Shown in pieces: positions 15,229 through 18,143 of a DNA stretch of 18,143 nt. The DNA lies in assembly GCA_964574335.1 (NCBI GenBank), contig CAZNNH010000123.1, forward strand, positions 1 through 18,143. Direction: 5' to 3'. The stretch is from CAZNNH01 sp964574335 (lineage in GTDB: Bacteria > Acidobacteriota > Vicinamibacteria > Fen-336). Each line of letters begins with the position of its first letter. Position 1 is the stretch's first letter. Made by a program: the position numbers and the translations under genes. The notes beneath the pieces were generated by a model. It saw nothing but the letters and a program-made list of their open reading frames with translations, was not told where the DNA came from and did not search any database.

Positions 15229-17550
15229 ATGGCGCAACCGCTACGCGTGCTGCTGGTGGGGGAGGGGCCTCTGTTCGGCGGGATCGCCGCCGCGGCCCGG
15301 ACCGCCGCCGCGCCCCAGGTCGAGCTGAGCCGCGCCAAAGACGCCGCGAGCCTGGCCCAGACCTTGGGACAGGCGCCCTGGGACCTGGTGGTGGTGGCCG
15401 AGCCGGTCCCCGGCACCGACGCCACGCGGGTCCAGGAGACGGTGGCGGAGCGATGGCCGGAATGCCCGGTGGTGTCGGCGAACAACGACTCGCCGTCCGA
15501 CCCGCGGGTCTTGTCGCCGCGCTCCCAGGCGGCGCTGATGGGCGTGCTGCGGCTGGCGCTCGGTGCGGACCGGTCCGGGCCGGGCGAGACGGAGACAGCG
15601 GAGATCCGCGCCTTCGGCGATGGCGTCCCCCTCGGGCTGTTCCGCACCACGCCGGAGGGGCGCATCCTGGACCTCAACCAGGCCCTGGTCGACCTCCTGG
15701 CCTACCCGAGCCGGGCGGCGCTTCTGGCCGAGAACGCCGGCGACCTCTACGTCGACCCGGTGGACCGCGAGCGGCTCAAGCAGATCCTCCTCCACCGCGA
15801 GGTGCTCCAGGGCCACGAGACCCAGTTCCGGCGCCACGATGGCCGCCACATCTGGGTGGAGCTCAGCCTGCGCGCCTGCCGGGACCGCAGCGGGGCGATC
15901 GCGCGCTTCGAAGGCGCGGTTGCGGACGTCACCGAGCGCAAGCTGGCCGAGGAGGCGCTGTGGGAGAGTGAGACCCGGCTGCGGCTGCTGGCCGAGCAGA
16001 TGCCGGCCCTGCTCTGGTGCACCGACGAGGAGCCCCGCATCACGCTGTGTATCGGCGCCGGCCTGGCCGGCCTGGGCCTGCGCTCCAACCAGGTGGTCGG
16101 GAAGGGCCTGCAGGAGCTGTTCGGCGCCCAGGACCCGGCCCACCCGGCGCTGGCCGCCCATCGGAAGGCGCTGGGCGGGGAGTCGGTGCGCTTCGACGTG
16201 GTGATCGGCGGGCGGGCGTTCCGCGCCTACGTGGAGCCGCTGCGCCAGGCGACGGGCGGGCTGTCCGGGACCATCGGCGTGGGGCTCGACGTCACCGAGC
16301 TGACCCAGACCGAGAGCGCCTACCGCGACCTGGTGGAGTCGGTCCGGGCCATCGTCTGGCGCGGCGATCCCGAGACGTTCCGCCACAGCTTCGTCAGTCA
16401 GCAGGCGGAGGCGCTGCTCGGCTACCCGGTGGAGCGTTGGACCCGGGAGCCCGACTTCTGGCGGGAGCGGATCCACCCCGACGACCGCGAGCGCGTCCTG
16501 GAGGCGTTTCGGACGGCCAGGCGGGAGAAGCGGCACCACGAGATCGAGTACCGGATGATCGCGGCCGACGGACGCGTGGTCTGGCTGCACGACATCGTGC
16601 GGGTGGTGCCGGACAAGGGCGAGGTCAAGGAAAGCGTCGGGGTGAGCGTGGACGTGACCGCCAGCCGCCGCGGCCGGGCCCATCGGGCCGCCCTGCAGGG
16701 GGTGGCCGAGAAGGCGCACACCGCGGAGAGCCTGGACGATCTCTTCGCCGGCATCCACGCGATCGTGGGTGAGCTGATGCCGGCCCGCAACTTCTACATC
16801 GCCCTCTACGACGACGCGGCCGAGCGGCTGACGTTCCCGTACTTCGCCGACGAGGTGGATCCGCGGCCGGCCCCGAAGCCGCTGGGCCGAGGGCTGACCG
16901 AGTACGTGCTGCGCGGCGGCGAGGCGTTCTTGGCGACGCCGGAGTCGTTCGACGAGCTGCGGCGCCGCGGCGAGGTGGACCTGATCGGGGGGGCCTCGGT
17001 GGACTGGCTGGGGGTGCCGCTCCTGGCCGGCGGCCGGACCATCGGGGTGATGGTGGTCCAGAGCTACAGCGACGCGGTCCGCTACGGTGAGGCGGAGCGG
17101 GACCTGCTGGTGCTGGTCTCGGAGTACGTGGCGGCTGCCATCGACCGGCGCCGTGCCGAGGAGGCGCTCAAGGACACGGTCTCGCTGCTGCAGTCCACGC
17201 TCGAGGCCAGCAGCGACGGGATGCTGGTGGTGGACCAGGCCGGCCGGGTGGTCTCGGTGAACCGCCGCTTCGGGGAGCTGTGGCGGGTGCCGGCGGCGCT
17301 GCTCGCCTCCCGGGAGAGCCGGGGCCTGCTCGAGCACATGGGGACCCGGTCACGCGATCCGGGTGTGTTCACCGCGCGGCTCCGCCAGTTCCGAGACCAG
17401 CCGGAGGCAGAGTCGCTGGAGCTGCTCGAGCTGAGCGACGGAAGGACGCTCGAGTGGCGCTCGACGCCGCAGCGCGTGGACGGCGTGCCGGTGGGCCGGC
17501 TGTGCCGCTTCCGCGACGTGACCGGGGGACGCCCCGACGGAGGGGGTTGA
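15229..17550 (+). CDS. Multi-PAS/GAF sensor protein without output domain
   Basis: This 773-residue soluble protein starts at ATG 15229; an upstream GTG at 15211 is possible but less likely. A receiver-like domain (about 4-112) has DLVVVAEPVPGTDA (52-65), in which Ala replaces the phosphoacceptor Asp, so it is a pseudo-receiver. PAS domains follow at about 128-245, 250-360 and 364-480, the first closing with DVTERKLAEEAL. The third has the PAS_3-type RIHPDDRERV. A GAF domain (about 488-645) and a fourth PAS (about 650-766) complete it. The chain ends right after the last PAS (FRDVTGG), where a histidine kinase or GGDEF domain usually begins. No such domain occurs in any frame downstream. It probably signals by protein contact or is a truncated sensor. 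It lies 37 nt behind trkH. Confidence 0.88.
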   Translation: MAQPLRVLLVGEGPLFGGIAAAARTAAAPQVELSRAKDAASLAQTLGQAPWDLVVVAEPVPGTDATRVQETVAERWPECPVVSANNDSPSDPRVLSPRSQAALMGVLRLALGADRSGPGETETAEIRAFGDGVPLGLFRTTPEGRILDLNQALVDLLAYPSRAALLAENAGDLYVDPVDRERLKQILLHREVLQGHETQFRRHDGRHIWVELSLRACRDRSGAIARFEGAVADVTERKLAEEALWESETRLRLLAEQMPALLWCTDEEPRITLCIGAGLAGLGLRSNQVVGKGLQELFGAQDPAHPALAAHRKALGGESVRFDVVIGGRAFRAYVEPLRQATGGLSGTIGVGLDVTELTQTESAYRDLVESVRAIVWRGDPETFRHSFVSQQAEALLGYPVERWTREPDFWRERIHPDDRERVLEAFRTARREKRHHEIEYRMIAADGRVVWLHDIVRVVPDKGEVKESVGVSVDVTASRRGRAHRAALQGVAEKAHTAESLDDLFAGIHAIVGELMPARNFYIALYDDAAERLTFPYFADEVDPRPAPKPLGRGLTEYVLRGGEAFLATPESFDELRRRGEVDLIGGASVDWLGVPLLAGGRTIGVMVVQSYSDAVRYGEAERDLLVLVSEYVAAAIDRRRAEEALKDTVSLLQSTLEASSDGMLVVDQAGRVVSVNRRFGELWRVPAALLASRESRGLLEHMGTRSRDPGVFTARLRQFRDQPEAESLELLELSDGRTLEWRSTPQRVDGVPVGRLCRFRDVTGGRPDGGG

Positions 17551-17632
17551 GGGCGGTCGCGTCGCGTGGCGTGGTGTTTCCGGACCTCGGCGGGCCCCGG
17601 GGTGGGGTACAAAGGGGGGCCAGGAGGACGAG

Positions 17633-18043
17633 ATGACGAAGGCCGGGTCCGGAGAGCGGCTGCCGCGACCGTTCGGTCTGTATTGGTGTACGACCGACGA
17701 CCACGACGAGGACTGGTTCATGGTGGCCCGCTACCGACACCAGGCCGCCCGCCTGTTCGCCGGGTACGAGGGCTACGACCACGACATGGTCACGGCCCGG
17801 CGGGTGCTGACGCTGCCGGCGAGCCTGCAGCACCCCAAGTCGTTCGGCTGGCCGACGCGCGAGCTGCTCGAGGGGTGCGGCGCGGTGATCCGGCGCTGGG
17901 AGACGCCGCGGGTGGTCGAGCTGGCGGGACGCCTCTACTCCGAGGGAATGCTCGAGAGCCTGATCCTCGAGCGCACCGACGACCAGTTCGAGCGGCTGGG
18001 GCGAGGCCGCCCCAACCGGACCACCCGAGGCGAGGTGAGCTGA
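17633..18043 (+). CDS. Short protein of unknown function
   Basis: This 136-residue protein has a well-supported start: AGGAGG (17622-17627) lies 5 nt before the ATG. There is no signal peptide or membrane segment. It contains the acidic segment DDHDEDWF (22-29), a Tyr-rich FAGYEGYDHD (42-51) and a helical second half, with FGWPTRELLEGCG (71-83) and YSEGMLESLI (102-111). I do not recognise the family. The 82-nt gap behind the sensor gene contains TACAAA (17608-17613), a possible -10, so it may be transcribed alone. It is the last gene in the window and is followed by repeats. Confidence 0.75.
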   Translation: MTKAGSGERLPRPFGLYWCTTDDHDEDWFMVARYRHQAARLFAGYEGYDHDMVTARRVLTLPASLQHPKSFGWPTRELLEGCGAVIRRWETPRVVELAGRLYSEGMLESLILERTDDQFERLGRGRPNRTTRGEVS

Positions 18044-18062
18044 CAGCCGGCGCCCTCCGCGG

Positions 18063-18123
18063 TAGGAGACGAAATCGGACACTACAGTCATCCAGGAGGA
18101 CACCAGGAGACGAAAACGGACAT
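18063..18123. repeat. Direct repeat pair, GGAGACGAAAWCGGACAY
   Basis: Two 20-bp copies, at 18063-18082 and 18104-18123, share GGAGACGAAA, then A or T, then CGGACA, then C or T. They are separated by 21 nt. They follow the last gene at the window edge, so the full element may continue beyond it. The motif differs from the GGGGACAYGA palindromes. Confidence 0.6.
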
Positions 18124-18143
18124 CAGGTGACGGTGGGTTTCCT

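Noticed and set aside
13269..15677. Long minus-strand open frame of about 800 codons opposite trkH
   Set aside because: It is antisense to clear trkA/trkH and sensor sequence and has Gln/His/Arg-rich low-complexity translation, typical of a shadow frame in GC-rich DNA.
15241..17337. Long minus-strand open frame opposite the PAS/GAF sensor
   Set aside because: Composition is biased and no domain is recognisable; the plus strand has well-formed PAS and GAF motifs.
17551..17632. Frameshifted kinase domain after the PAS/GAF sensor
   Set aside because: The 82-nt gap and the next gene show no H-box, N-box or GGDEF motif in any frame.

Overview
This is a GC-rich bacterial chromosome window, densely packed with 13 protein-coding genes. 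No RNA gene, CRISPR array or complete insertion sequence is visible. The mix of a PEGA-domain Ser/Thr kinase, a GAF-type sigma-54 activator, Trk potassium uptake, c-type cytochromes and many exported proteins suits a Gram-negative didermal lineage such as Acidobacteriota or Myxococcota. That placement is inference; no marker gene is present.

Left block (1-5860): an exported, probably beta-barrel protein (67-660, minus) diverges from a GAF/AAA+/Fis sigma-54 activator gene (917-2497). A membrane Ser/Thr kinase with two PEGA domains (2578-4329) and an exported TPR-SYLF protein (4520-5860) follow. The two exported-protein genes each carry an almost identical -24/-12 element in front of them (TGGCAAG-N4-TTGCT), at 715-730 on the minus strand and 4431-4446 on the plus strand. 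The simplest reading is a small local regulon in which the activator, perhaps together with the kinase, switches on two envelope proteins.

Middle block, all minus strand (5873-12208): the order of transcription is a PerR-type Fur-family repressor, a di-heme cytochrome c peroxidase, a Tat-exported metallophosphoesterase and a small mono-heme cytochrome c. The first two junctions are ATGA overlaps and the third gap is 13 nt, so this is one operon. A heme-type bacterioferritin follows after about 180 nt of palindromic and tandem repeats. Next come a Cys-rich protein of unknown function and an AspT/YidE-family transporter, which are translationally coupled. A 19-bp perfect palindrome overlaps the -10 box in front of the repressor gene, so the operon is probably autoregulated and peroxide- or iron-responsive. 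The operon combines peroxide reduction, periplasmic electron transfer and an unexplained phosphoesterase, with iron storage next door.

Right block (12367-18043, plus strand): trkA and trkH overlap by 4 nt and encode a complete Trk potassium uptake system. A 773-residue pseudo-receiver/PAS/GAF sensor protein without any output domain follows, then a short protein of unknown function.

Palindromic repeats with a conserved GGGGACAYGA head occur at 8-60 and 8881-9029. A different direct-repeat pair lies at the right edge (18063-18123). These look like REP-type or other small non-coding mobile elements.
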